A stretch of 64,000 nucleotides of DNA from positions 74,756,450 through 74,820,449 of the forward strand of contig OX123187.2 in NCBI GenBank assembly GCA_944739405.2, read 5' to 3'. Positions 40,112 through 50,149 of the stretch are shown piece after piece. Source of the DNA: Euclidia mi (lineage: Eukaryota > Arthropoda > Insecta > Lepidoptera > Erebidae). Under the pieces are notes generated by a model that had not been told where the DNA came from, made no database searches, and saw only the letters and a program-made list of their open reading frames with translations. A program made the translations under genes and the position numbers. Positions within the stretch are counted from its first letter, which is position 1. Each line of letters begins with the position of its first letter.

Positions 40112-41056
40112 AGGGTATCGGGTTCGAATCCACGGCGCGCACCAATGACTTTTCGGAGTTATGTGCGTATTGAATTGTTAATTATCGCTTGTCCCATGCC
40201 GGGGAGAGCACCTTAAGCCGTTGGTACCGGTTGTCATGAAGATCTTTGACAATAGTTACAGGGCGTCAGTACCTTCTAAAATAAACTGACACTAGTCTAA
40301 ACCATGGAATATTGCTATCCCTTCGGGTTGCGGAGGCCAGACAGGGAGTCGCTCCGTGGAAATAAACATATTCAGCCAAATCCAGTTAGACTAGTAAGCG
40401 GACCCCCCTCCCCGTCAGATCTCCACCTTGTCGTGGTGGGGGGGCTCAGTAACCGTGGGTTTCAGGTACAACACCCACGGTGAAGCTAAGTGGGATCCCG
40501 GGAGGGGACGCTCCACGTGGGCTTACGTGAGGCCTGCGTAGGATGCGCCCCAAGGAGCGGGTGCGGGGGACAGTTCCGTCTATCCCTCGCGGTCGGGTGC
40601 GGTCGCGGGAGGAAAGGCGTGTCGGTGTTGCGTTGCCGCGCGCCCTATCTCCCGCGCCCAAATGGGGGCGCAGCATCGTTGCGTCGCAGTGGGGCCGCAG
40701 AGGAAGAGGAGATGTGGTGTTGCGTTGCCGTCCTCCCTATCCTCTGCGGCCGCTGGGTATTTTGGCGGCGGAGCCCACCACCTTCATCCACCGCCAAGGG
40801 GGTTTCGTTCGGGGCCCGCCTGACCATCTGTCGGGCCAATACCCGTCGGGGGGTAGCGAGGAATGCTTCGGTCAAACCCTACCCTCCGACACATGGGTAC
40901 ATGAGGAGCACGGGTTTGTTTTTAGTCAGTAAGAGTCTGACAGTCCCCCCGGAGGGACTCCATGAGGATTTTCCAACCCGACAACAAAAGAAAAAAAAAA
41001 GACTAGTAAGCGGACCCCAGATTGAAACTGGGATAACGCTAAGAGGATGATAATCG
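40096..41056 (+). repeat. SINE family 2, split by a retroposed insert
   Basis: The first part (40096-40406) runs from GGCAGCGATATGCAGAGGGT through the B box ATCGGGTTCGAATCCACGGC to CAGTTAGACTAGTAAGCGGA. The second part (41001-41056) repeats 18 bp of it and finishes CCCCAGATTGAAACTGGGAT AACGCTAAGAGGATGAT. The A-box segment is missing at the head, where the hairpin starts. Confidence 0.85.
40407..41000 (+). mobile_element. GC-rich retroposed insert with poly(A), in SINE
   Basis: It is flanked by an 18-bp target duplication, GACTAGTAAGCGGACCCC (40389-40406 and 41001-41018), and ends in an A-rich tail (AAAAGAAAAAAAAAA), so it arrived by target-primed reverse transcription. The interior is GC-rich with a stem near the start (CCACCTTGTCGTGG) and a repeated motif (GTGTTGCGTTGCCG at about 40623 and 40717). 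ORFs in two frames (40490-41050 and 40543-40932) are Arg/Gly/Pro-rich without RT motifs. It may be a SINE or a LINE joined 5' to 3' UTR by deletion. Confidence 0.7.
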
Positions 41057-41194
41057 AAATCAACAATTATTTAATCTATGGTTTTCCACAGCTTCGCCCG
41101 AGTTGTTTTTATTACCTATATTAACAGCGTAAGAAAAACGTAGCGCGATACAGAAATGATGTGCAACAACTCCTTGACGCATGATGTTTTGAGA

Positions 41195-41281
41195 TTAACC
41201 TCTTGTATGCCGGAATGCCAGACACAATTAAAAAGCTATTGTGCCTCGCGTAGATCTGCGTTCCGGCATACAAGGGGTTAA
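41195..41281 (-). mobile_element. TTAA-flanked hairpin MITE, copy 1
   Basis: TTAA at both ends. Inverted ends CCTCTTGTATGCCGGAATGC and GCGTTCCGGCATACAAGGGG pair over nearly the whole element. The interior contains AGACACAATTAAAAAGC. TTAA targets and short hairpin bodies point to a piggyBac-type family. It is in the opposite orientation to 41899-41986. Confidence 0.8.
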
Positions 41282-41895
41282 TAAGGGTATCATCATCATC
41301 ATTACTAGCACTCTGGTGTCCAGTGTTGTAGTTTAGGTCAAGACAGTAAAAAGATCTTCCAAGTGTTTTTATCAACCTGCCTTTCTTCTCCCTACAAAAC
41401 TTTTCCATCTAGCAACAAGCTTAGATAGGCTTCATAAACCTACCTAAAAAATCGAACACCTTTACATTGAAACCATTTCGTTAGCAATCTGATGGAAGTT
41501 TTAGTCAGCTATTCTATAGAGCTGACTACGATACAATTTTATTAATAACTTGCAAAAACATCTGAGCCTATTTTGCTGAAGCAAATTTATGTAATAAAAT
41601 GTCGTCTTAGCAATAATATAAATCATTATCTGAACAATGGTTTTCATAATAAATGGTGTTATTTGACAGCGTGTAACTTTTGCTGAATTTATTAAATGCA
41701 ATTGTTTCCCTTAACCATGACAAATGTTACACACGGTTTTGAGTTTGAGCAACAAATCCCGCGATATCATGCAAATAAAATAGTCAACAGAATTTCCAGA
41801 ACGAATTCCTGGGTAATGTTGTTGTTTCTGTAAACTATATTATGTAAAAATAACCTGCTTTGAATTTATTCATCATAATACATCGTTTCGTAGTG
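41282..41895. other. Spacer between two inverted MITE copies
   Basis: AT-rich. Near 41290 ATCATCATCATCATTACTAG may be the tail of a SINE family 2 fragment. Nothing else recognised. Confidence 0.4.
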
Positions 41896-41898
41896 CAC

Positions 41899-41986
41899 TT
41901 AACCCCTTGTATGCCGGAACGCAGATCTACGCGAGACACAATACCTTTTTAATTGTGTCTGGAATTCCGGCATACAAGAGGTTTAA
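41899..41986 (+). mobile_element. TTAA-flanked hairpin MITE, copy 2
   Basis: Ends TTAACCCCTTGTATGCCGGA and TCCGGCATACAAGAGGTTTAA. The interior (CGCAGATCTACGCGAGACAC) is the reverse complement of copy 1. Both copies are short perfect-looking hairpins about 620 bp apart. Confidence 0.8.
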
Positions 41987-42147
41987 GGACGCGTTTACAA
42001 AATTAGTAGGTACAAAATCGCGTCACTACAGCGACACGGCGGCAACAGTACGTACTACGTACGGTAACTTGCGGAAATGTAGTTCAACTAAATAACTTTG
42101 AGACTTAGAATTTTTTGTGATTATGTATCTATGTGTTATAGGCCTGG

Positions 42148-45037
42148 CTGTGCGAATTACGTACAAATAAGTTTCTTATTTTTATATACCTAAATGGACA
42201 TTATTACTTTAATTTTTCCATTATGTTGATTCAGGAATTTCAGGATATATTTCGGTATTTAGATATAATTTTGTTTCTTGCGTTGAAATCTGGTAAGATT
42301 ATGTGGACTGATGGTATACCATCCCATTCAAGTGTTGCGACTGGAACTCATAAAAGAGTAGACCTAGTTATGCCAGGTTGGGGCTCATTTTACTTGTTTT
42401 AGTGAGACCCTACCACTAGTACTAGTGAAGTAACCTTCCAAGGTTATTCGATGAGTCTTACTGGTACTCTTATGTGAGTAGAGCTAGGCATGCCGAGTTT
42501 GGGCTCATTTTGTTTGTACATAAAAGACCCTACCACTGGAACTTATGAAGTAACCTTCTAGGGTTATTCGATGACTATTGCTGGTTCTTATATGTGAGTA
42601 GCGCTAGGCATGCCGAGTTTGGGCTCATTTTGTTTGTACATAAGTGACCCTACCACTGGAACTTATGAAGTAACCTTCCAGGGTTATTCGATGACTCTTA
42701 CTGGTACTCATATGTGAGTAGAGCTAGGCATGCCGAGTTTGGGTTCATTTTGTTTGTACATGAGAGACCCTACCACTGAAACTTATGAAGTAACCTTCCA
42801 GGGTTATTCGATGACTATTGCTGGTTCTTATATGGGAGTAGACCTAGGCATGCCGAGTTTGGGCTCATTTTATTTGTACATAAAAGACCCTACCACTGCA
42901 ACTTATGAAGTAACCTTTCAGGGTTATTCAATGACTCTTGCTGGTTCTCATATGTGAGTAGAGCTAGGCATGCCGAGTTTGGGCTCATTTTGTTTGTACA
43001 TAAGAGACCCTACCACTGAACTTATGAAGTAACCTTTCAGGGTTATTCGATCACTCTTGCTGGTACTCATATGTGAGAAGAGCTAGGCATACCGAGTTTG
43101 GGCTCATTTTGTATGAACATCAGAGACCCTACCACTGGAACATACCTAGCTCTACTCACATATGAGTACCACTAAGAGACTTTGAATAAACCTGAAAAAC
43201 CTGAAAGGTTACTTCATAAGTTCCAGTTGTAGGGTCTCTTATGTACAAACAAAATGAGCCCAAACTCGGCATGCCTAGCTTTACTTCCATATGAGTACCT
43301 CCAAGAGTCATCGAATAACCCTGTAAGATTACTTCATAAGTTCCAGTGGAAGGGTCACTTATGCACAAACAAAATGAGCCCAAACTCGGCATGCCTAGCT
43401 CTACTCACATATGAGAACCAGCAAGAGTCATTGAATAACCCTGAAAGGTTACTTCATAAGTTGCAGTGGTTGGGTTTCTTATGTACAAACAAAATGAGCC
43501 CAAACTCGGCTTGCCTAGCTCTACTCACATATAAGAACCAGCAATAGTCATCGAATAACCCTGGAAGGTTAATTCATAAGTTGCAGTGGTTGGGTCTCTT
43601 ATGTACAAACAAAATGAGCCCAAACTCGGCATGCCTAGCGCTACTCACATATGAGTACCAGCAAGAGTCATCGAATAACCATGGAAGGTTACTTCATAAG
43701 TTCCAGTGGTAGGGTATCTCATGTACAAACAAAATGAGCCCAAACTCGGCATGCCTAGCTCTACTCACATATAAGAACCAGCAATAGTCATTGAATAACC
43801 CTGGAAGGTTACCACATAAGTTCCAGTGGTAGGGTCTCTTATGTACAAACAAAATGAGCCCAAACTCGGCATGCCTAGCTCTACTCACACATGAGTACCA
43901 GCAAGAGTCATTGAATAACCCTGGAAGGTTACTTCATAAGTTCCAGTGGTAGGGTCTCTTATGTACAAACAAAATGAGCCCTAACTCGGCATGCCTAGCT
44001 CCACTCACACATGAGTACCAGCAAGAGTCATTGAATAACCCTGAAAGGTTACCACATAAGTTCCAGTGGTAGGGTCTCTTATGTACAAACAAAATGAGCC
44101 CAAACTCGGCATGCCTAGCTCTACTCACATATGAGTACCAGCAAGAGTCATCGAATAACCCTGGAAGGTTACTTCATAAGTTCCAGTGGTAGGGTCACTT
44201 ATGTACAAACAAAATGAACCCAAACTCGGCATGCCTAGCTGTACTGACATATGAGTACCAGTAAGAGTCATTGAGTAACCCTGGAAGGTTACTTCATAAA
44301 ATGCAGTGGTAGGGTCTCTTATGTACAAATAAAATGAGCCCAAACTCGGCATGCGTAGCTTTACTCACACATGAGTACCAGCAAGAGTCATTGAATAACA
44401 CTGGAAGGTTACTTCATAAGTTCCAGTGGTAGGGTCTCTTATGTTCAAACAAAATGAGCCCAAACTCGGTATGCCTAGCTCTACTCACACATGAGTACCA
44501 GTAAGAGTCATTGAATAACCCTGGAAGGTTACTTCATAAAATGCAGTGGTAGGGTCTCTTATGTACAAAGAAAATGAGCCGAAACTCGGCATGCCTAGCT
44601 CTACTCACACATGAGTACCAGCAAGAGTCATTGAATAACCCTGGAAGGTTACTTCATAAGTTCCAGTGGTAGGGTCTCTTATGTACAAACAAAATAAGCC
44701 CAAACTCGGCATGCCTAGCTCTACTCACATATGAGTACCAGCAAGACTCATCGAATAACCTTGGAAGGTTACTTCACTAGTACCAGTGGTAGGGTCTCGC
44801 CAAAACAAATAAAATGAGCCCCAACCTGGCATAACTAGGTCTACTCTTTTATGAGTTCCAGTCGCAACACTTGAATGGGATGGTATACCATCAGTCCAGA
44901 TAATCTTACCAGATTTCAACGCAAGAAACAAAATAATATCTAAATACCGAAATATATCCTGACTCAACATAACGGAGAAAATAAAGTAATAATGTCCATT
45001 TATACAAAAGAAATTTACTTGTACGTAATTCGCACAG
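42148..45037. mobile_element. Foldback-like element: 2.9-kb palindrome made of 120-bp tandem units
   Basis: The outer ends are inverted copies, CTGTGCGAATTACGTACAA at 42148 and its complement ending at 45037. They continue inward through the unique-looking flank TTTCGGTATTTAGATATAAT and TGATGGTATACCATCCCATT on each side. Then come ~120-bp units, about 6-7 in plus orientation (42350-43143) and about 14 in minus orientation (43144-44870), meeting directly at about 43143. The outermost unit on each side (GTTATGCCAGGTTGGGGCTC) matches its partner across the palindrome better than its neighbours. There is no central coding region and no clear target duplication. Long inverted ends built of tandem repeats recall Foldback/Galileo-type elements. 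Confidence 0.75.
42350..44870. repeat. 120-bp satellite units, two opposed arrays
   Basis: The consensus core on the left array is GCTAGGCATGCCGAGTTTGG then GCTCATTTTGTTTGTACATA, AGAGACCCTACCACTGGAAC, TTATGAAGTAACCTTCCAGG and GTTATTCGATGACTCTT. The period is exactly 120 bp in most units, hence 40-codon repeat ORFs (MPSLGSFCLYIRDPTT...). In nearly every unit the frame meets TGA at the same place (ATATGTGAGTAG), so I do not call a protein. Unit-to-unit differences are a few percent. Confidence 0.95.
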
Positions 45038-45039
45038 AA

Positions 45040-45890
45040 TACGAGAAGTATCAAATTGATTTTAGCGAATATTTTGTATTCGTATATTGCTTTTTTCGTC
45101 TTCGGGCTGCAGCGACAAGCGACATAGAGTCCACTCCCGACGGCGCTCAAGCGCAGACTGAGATCTCATTGCAGAATTTGGATATATAAATCAAGAAAGT
45201 GGCTAAATAAATCGAACCTTATTGCCACACATTAAGACACACGTATGCGAGCAAAATAGAAGAAAAATGTAAGATGATTCTTTGCTTTTTTTTGAGTCAA
45301 TTTACAATATTTTGAAAAAAAAAATCTAATTATTTTTGAGTTGACTATATTTACTACCCTATTCTATCTTTGAAAATCTAAATAAATGTAAAAATAGAGA
45401 GAAAATTGTACCCAAAAATAGCGGTATATGCCTATTTTTGTTTTAAGAGGCCGTTTCGAATCGATTTTACATTAATATTAATTAAATATTTTTTATTTAT
45501 TTTCAAATTGATTTATAGATAAAGAAGTAATCAATTTATCGTAATCATTAGTTTTATTAGTTATTATCTAAAATTGTCGTAAAATGTACCGGAAATATGT
45601 GGTTTTTTGATGCAAGCGTAAACGCGTCCTTAATATACAATAGGAGGTTATGGCCTAGTATATCACGCTGGGTTGGTATATGGTCTGATGTCGAGTTTCT
45701 CGTCTCAACCCAAAGATACAAATTCTTTCGTATATTTTCTTTGGTTGCCTTATATGCTCAGGGAATGAAACTGCTTAGTGACACTTTGTATTCTTAATCC
45801 ATCACCAAAAAAAAGTATATTGCTTTCGTCCAATTCAACAAATACTTTTTATTGAAAGCATCAAGCGAGGAAAAATTTATTATTGAATGA
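45040..45890. other. AT-rich sequence with a worn SINE family 3 copy (45635-45805, minus)
   Basis: ATAGGAGGTTATGGCCTAGT, CACGCTGGGTTGGTATATGG and TTGTATTCTTAATCCATCAC follow the order of the minus-strand SINE at 58532, with many substitutions. The rest is AT-rich without features. Confidence 0.5.
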
Positions 45891-45896
45891 TATATA

Positions 45897-47568
45897 CTAG
45901 TCAAAACAAAATAAGAGCCACTGCAATTTTTAATGATACTCATGAGTTTATAGATTTTAGGGATAAGGCAATGATTTAGGTCATTAGATTTATCATTTTT
46001 TATGTAATTAACTCTAAATTTAATTAAAATCGATACAAAAAATATAACTCTAATTATTTTTTAGCCAACTACTCATTTTTAGCAAAATATTCACTTGAAG
46101 AAAAAAGCTATCAACTACTGACAACATTTGGAAAGATTTTTTTTTCCTTTTTCTGTAACGTGTGCCCTCTTTTTTGGACGCATTCCTGAAGCATGGAAGG
46201 CACACTTTCATTCAGGTGCCGCGCTATCTTTTCAGGTATTCACTCCCAGCTTGATTTGAGCACTTCAATCAGCTGTCTTTCATTAATTACGGATCGGTCA
46301 GTGCTTTGAACGCTTCGTTTAAGTAGAACCCACATGTATTCTATCGGGTTGACGTCCGGGCCACGGCCACCTGAATATCAGCCTCCTCTAGAGCAGCTCT
46401 GGTAGCTCTAGCAGTGTGTGCGCGTGCATTGTCGTGCATCAACTTGCAATTTGCACCGATTCTCTGTACAAATGGCACCACATGAGGTTTGATAACCTCC
46501 TCGATGTATCGTTGAGCTGTTACAGTGCCTCCGTTGAGGATTACAAGCTCAATTCTACCCTATAGTCTTATGCCTCCCCACACCATTACATTGGGACTGC
46601 CGAACCTCACACTTTCGTGGATGCAAGCATCCGAAAATCGCTCACCTTCTCATCTCCAAACCCTAAGGCCCCGATCATTACTAATGAACTTCACCTTACT
46701 CTCATCAGTAAACAACACTCTGCTTCAATCATTTATGTCCCAGTCAAGATGTTGCCTTGCATACGCTAATCGGTTTGCATGATGAGAACTTGTAAGTGGA
46801 ATCTCATTACTCGTCTTCTGGAGAACTGCTGGTCTTCGTGCACCCGTTTCTTAATCGTTTGATCACTAACGCGGCTATCCGTGGCTTGCCGCAAGCGATT
46901 TTGTATGCAGCGAGCAGTGAGAAAACGCTCCCTTCGCGCAGTCAAGCGAACATATCGGTCTTCTTGTGCAGTAGTTGCTCTAACTCTGCCTGATTTTTGG
47001 ATACTGTTCCCTTCTCTTGAAAACGATTTCAAGCATTCTGGATTGCTCGTCGTGAATAGCCGAGTTGTAGAGCCAATGAACGCTGTTAATGTCCTTCTTG
47101 AATTAAAGTTACAGCTCTAGTTATGGTTGGCAAGTCCATATGTCGTCGATTACGCGGCATAGTGTTGGCAGTCCATTAAGTATATACATAGTGTCAGTCA
47201 GGTCAATTAAGACGATAGTTAAACAATATTTGAGCAGTACACGACTAATTCCAAACATAGACTGAATTTAACGATTAACCTTTCAGCTGTCAAAACTCCT
47301 TACGTCACTTTTTTATGAAGTTTATGTTTACTACCGGGTGGTCGTAAGCATGGCGCGTGTTATCTTTCATAAGAGGAAAATATAGTGGTTCCAAAAATGT
47401 CTAAATGTACCCACTTTAGCAATTTTTTGCTTGTGGTATACTCAAATACTATTTGTCAACACTTAAAATTAACGTATCACAAATATCAACCACTCAACAT
47501 TGCATTCATCTGAATAACTTAACTGAAATCATAAAAATACGCAGTGGCCCTTATTTTGTTTTGAGTAG
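45897..47568 (-). mobile_element. Tc1-like DNA transposon, decayed, both ends present
   Basis: TIRs CTAGTCAAAACAAAATAAGA GCCACTGC (left) and CTACTCAAAACAAAATAAGG GCCACTGC (complement of right) are flanked by TA on both sides (45895-45896 and 47569-47570). The length of 1672 bp and a single transposase gene on the minus strand are usual for Tc1. The TIRs differ at two of about 28 positions. Confidence 0.9.
46190..47160 (-). pseudogene. Tc1-like transposase, broken
   Basis: The start is at 47160 (MPRNRRHMDLPTITRAVTLI). The DNA-binding part is KSGRVRATTAQEDRYVRLTA and TARCIQNRLRQATDSRVSDQ (46766-47032). The DDE core shows VLFTDESKVKFISNDRGLRV, SPNVMVWGGI, KLMHDNARAHTARATRAALE and, after a shift, GPDVNPIEYMWVLLKRSVQS. 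Asp, Asp and Glu are all visible with DD34E-like spacing. Stops (after VTLIQEGH and in GGIRL) and frameshifts make it a pseudogene. Confidence 0.9.
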
Positions 47569-47989
47569 TATATAATTATTTGGATCCTATGATAATTGAA
47601 AGTAGGTAATAAGTATCAAAATTAGAGTACTTGCACGTAATTTTTAATTAAATCTAGTCAACCGATATTTTAAAGAAACACATTGTTAATAGGTATCTCT
47701 TTTTACAATTGATTTTCAATTTGCGATATTGTACTTTCTAGAAACGTAAACAAAATAAATTCCGAAATTCTTAGCTAAATCTTATATTGTGTTACTTCAC
47801 AATTTATGGTTGTTTGCATCTTCCTTGTATGAATCTGCCAGAAAGCTGTCTGTTAATTCTGTATAGCTTTTGCCAAGCGAAACAGGTCATTGTATGCAAA
47901 TATATAAACTGTAGGTACCTATAATTTGATAGGTATAGCAATGGACACAAACCAAGCCTTTTCACATATAACTTGGGATTACATACATA

Positions 47990-48190
47990 TACTGATGGCG
48001 CAGAGGTTTGGCTCGTCGTAGCACTGCAACACTCTTCCAAGAGTTGTGGGTTCGATCTCCAGACGCTAGAATAACACTTCAAGAGATCTAGAAATTGCTG
48101 TTTAAATTGTGTTTAAGTCTCGGTATTATTTGTGTCCATTAATTGAATGCATAAACCCCCCCAAGCAACATTGAAGCTAAGAAGTTTTGA
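47990..48190 (+). repeat. SINE family 4, degraded
   Basis: GATGGCGCAGAGGTTTGGCT and GAGTTGTGGGTTCGATCTCC correspond to the A and B box regions of the SINE at 15705. The following GTGTCCATTAATTGAATGC and AGTTTTGAATATTAAGATTC are body remnants. Confidence 0.55.
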
Positions 48191-48375
48191 ATATTAAGAT
48201 TCACTTGGAGTTCTTCGTGCACTACATTGTTGGAGTTTTTTGGTTTTCTTTAATATCTCAGCTTTATAGTTCAGTGCTATCATTCGTACTTAGTTGCTCA
48301 CGAATCAAGATTAAAAAGCGGCAATGAAAGTAACTCGAAAATGAACAAAGTGATAACCAGTTAACTTAACTGAGT

Positions 48376-48480
48376 ATATGGCGCAGTGATTTAAGCGGCC
48401 ACCTCACTTTTTAGCGCTGCGCCGAATGCTGTCGGTTCACAAACTGTTGTTTAATGTTTAAATTAGGTGTTCTTTGTTGA
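48376..48480 (+). repeat. SINE family 4, head fragment
   Basis: ATATGGCGCAGTGATTTAAG CGGCCACCTCAC matches the head of 15705. The B box is damaged (GCTGTCGGTTCACAAA), with a deletion joining it directly to the body AACTGTTGTTTAATG. Confidence 0.55.
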
Positions 48481-48512
48481 AATGTTATAATAATATCGAC
48501 GGTTGAAAGGCT

Positions 48513-48580
48513 AATTGATCTAAGCGACATTTAGTAAAACTTGCTCCTGCAAGTTTTACTAAATGTCGCTTAGGTCAATT
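48513..48580. repeat. 32-bp hairpin, 4-nt loop
   Basis: Arms 48513-48544 and 48549-48580 (AAGCGACATTTAGTAAAACT TGC on the left), loop TCCT, one mismatch. Confidence 0.95.
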
Positions 48581-49189
48581 AATTTTTTTCCAAAAAAAAA
48601 GTTTTATCCATCCTCCTGGCTGGAAAAAAAAGTCATAAAAAGACAACTATTTGATAGAATTTTATTTATTTTTTACAGTATAATTATCTCTAATTAAGTA
48701 AGGATTCTTTTTAAGCTATTACTGTTGTTAATTCTGTATTATTTTGAAAATGTTATGTTGGTTAGCCCAAAATGCATCAAATTTAGTATTCTTTTGAGAA
48801 AGGCAAAAAAAAATAGCTGACAGTGAACTGGCTCAAGCATCGACTTAGAATAAAACAATACGAGAGAAAATAAATTTAATATTGTTGAATACAAAATGGG
48901 CCCAACGACACAGCTTATTGTTTTGGTTTTGCAAAATAGGCCAAACGATAAAACCACAAATACGGCGAAAAAGCCAAATGCCTTAATCGACACTCGCTAT
49001 AAAAGTTCGAAAAATCAAAATAGCCAAGTCATCGAGTCTTCAAATTTGTCTAATTTTTTGTCGTATAGATCTATATATCAATGAGCTTAGAAATGAGGTC
49101 TGTTTTGCTTAACACCTACGTGTTAAGCGCCATAAAAGTAGTAACAAAAATTAAAACCTTAAAAAATTTGCTGATTCCGAATATGTATA

Positions 49190-49396
49190 GGTCCGTTCAT
49201 AAAAGATGACCACTGCGCAGAAATCAATTTTTAAGTCCCCGTGGAGGTGCGGGGTGAGGCGCGGGTGGAATGCCAATGGCGTGGCTCCGTTCTTGACGCA
49301 TTCCCTAAATGCGTCAAGAATGGAGCCACGCCATTGGTGCACGAATGTACATATGCGCGACGGCCGCCATTTGTGGTCAACTTTCGTGAACCGACC
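49190..49396. mobile_element. Palindromic MITE, 207 bp
   Basis: Ends GGTCCGTTCATAAAAGATGA CCAC and, complemented from the right, GGTCGGTTCACGAAAGTTGA CCAC. TATA flanks each side. The centre is a 31-bp stem (49272-49302 with 49308-49338, GCCAATGGCGTGGCTCCGTT) with a 5-nt loop and one mismatch. The whole element can fold on itself. There is no coding capacity. TA/TATA targets suggest a Tc1/mariner-related family. Confidence 0.75.
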
Positions 49397-49497
49397 TATA
49401 ATTATAACTCAATATCGCAAAAAATTTTGTACCAATTAGCCTTTCAACCTTCGATACATTTGTGACTTTAGCAAAATATTTGCTTATACTGCACAGA

Positions 49498-50147
49498 TCT
49501 TTATATATATATTTCTTGTGTGTTGTGTGCGTGTGTATGTCACTGAACTCCTCTTAAACGACTGAACCGATTTTGATAAAATTTTGTGTGTGTGTTCAAG
49601 GAGACTTGAGAATGGTTTAGATTCATAATTTAATCCACTAGATAATGATTTTTTAGTAAATTTATAGTTTGTAAGTAGTTGTTGATTTTGGAAAGTTTCA
49701 CATTGGAACCGACAGACTGCGGTACCATCGCAGTGTCAAATCTATATTAATAATTTCGTTAAGGGGTACGGTAGACTCGCTCGAAACCTTACCTAAATGA
49801 TAAAACATAAAAAAGTAAAGATTTCGAGTCGACAACATAATTATATCCGCAAAATTCGGATTGTCGACTATTTTGTTAAATCCTAATGGTTCTGGCAGAC
49901 AAATCGCAGTTGCCATATTGGCCACTCTAGCGAAACGTCACTGATACCGGATAACATTTTGAGTACTCTCAGTACCAAGTAGTTTGTATGTGTAAATACT
50001 TTTTGCAGTTATATTTCTTAAACAGTTAAAACGACAATTATAGAAGTATCCGCCGAGTAAAGGAGATTTGTGTTATCCCGAACATAGATGATATACTATA
50101 ACTAGAAAACCCCGAATTTACGCGAGCGAAGCCACGGGCAAAGCTAG
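49498..50147 (+). mobile_element. Helitron, non-autonomous, ~650 bp
   Basis: 5' TCTTTATATATATATTTCTT GTGTG, then GAACTCCTCTTAAACGACTG AACCGATTTTGAT (a motif widespread in lepidopteran Helitrons). The 3' end is TTTACGCGAGCGAAGCCACG GGCAAAGCTAG, inserted between A and T. No Rep or helicase coding. It differs from the 207-bp family at 8271 except for the end rules. Confidence 0.8.
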
Positions 50148-50149
50148 TA

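Noticed and set aside
40490..41050. 186- and 129-codon ORFs in the GC-rich retroposed insert
   Set aside because: Open in two frames at once because of GC-richness. No domain, and one frame runs through the poly(A) tail into the SINE.
41121..42095. Related ORFs containing YAGTQIYARHN at two places
   Set aside because: They are translations of the two TTAA hairpin MITEs.
42730..44352. 40-residue repeat protein encoded by the 120-bp units
   Set aside because: The period is a multiple of three, so any open unit repeats. But almost every unit has TGA at the same position, similar ORFs appear in both arrays on opposite strands, and there is no start or splice context.
42350..44870. CRISPR array
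   Set aside because: The repeats are contiguous 120-bp units without unique spacers, in a eukaryotic genome.
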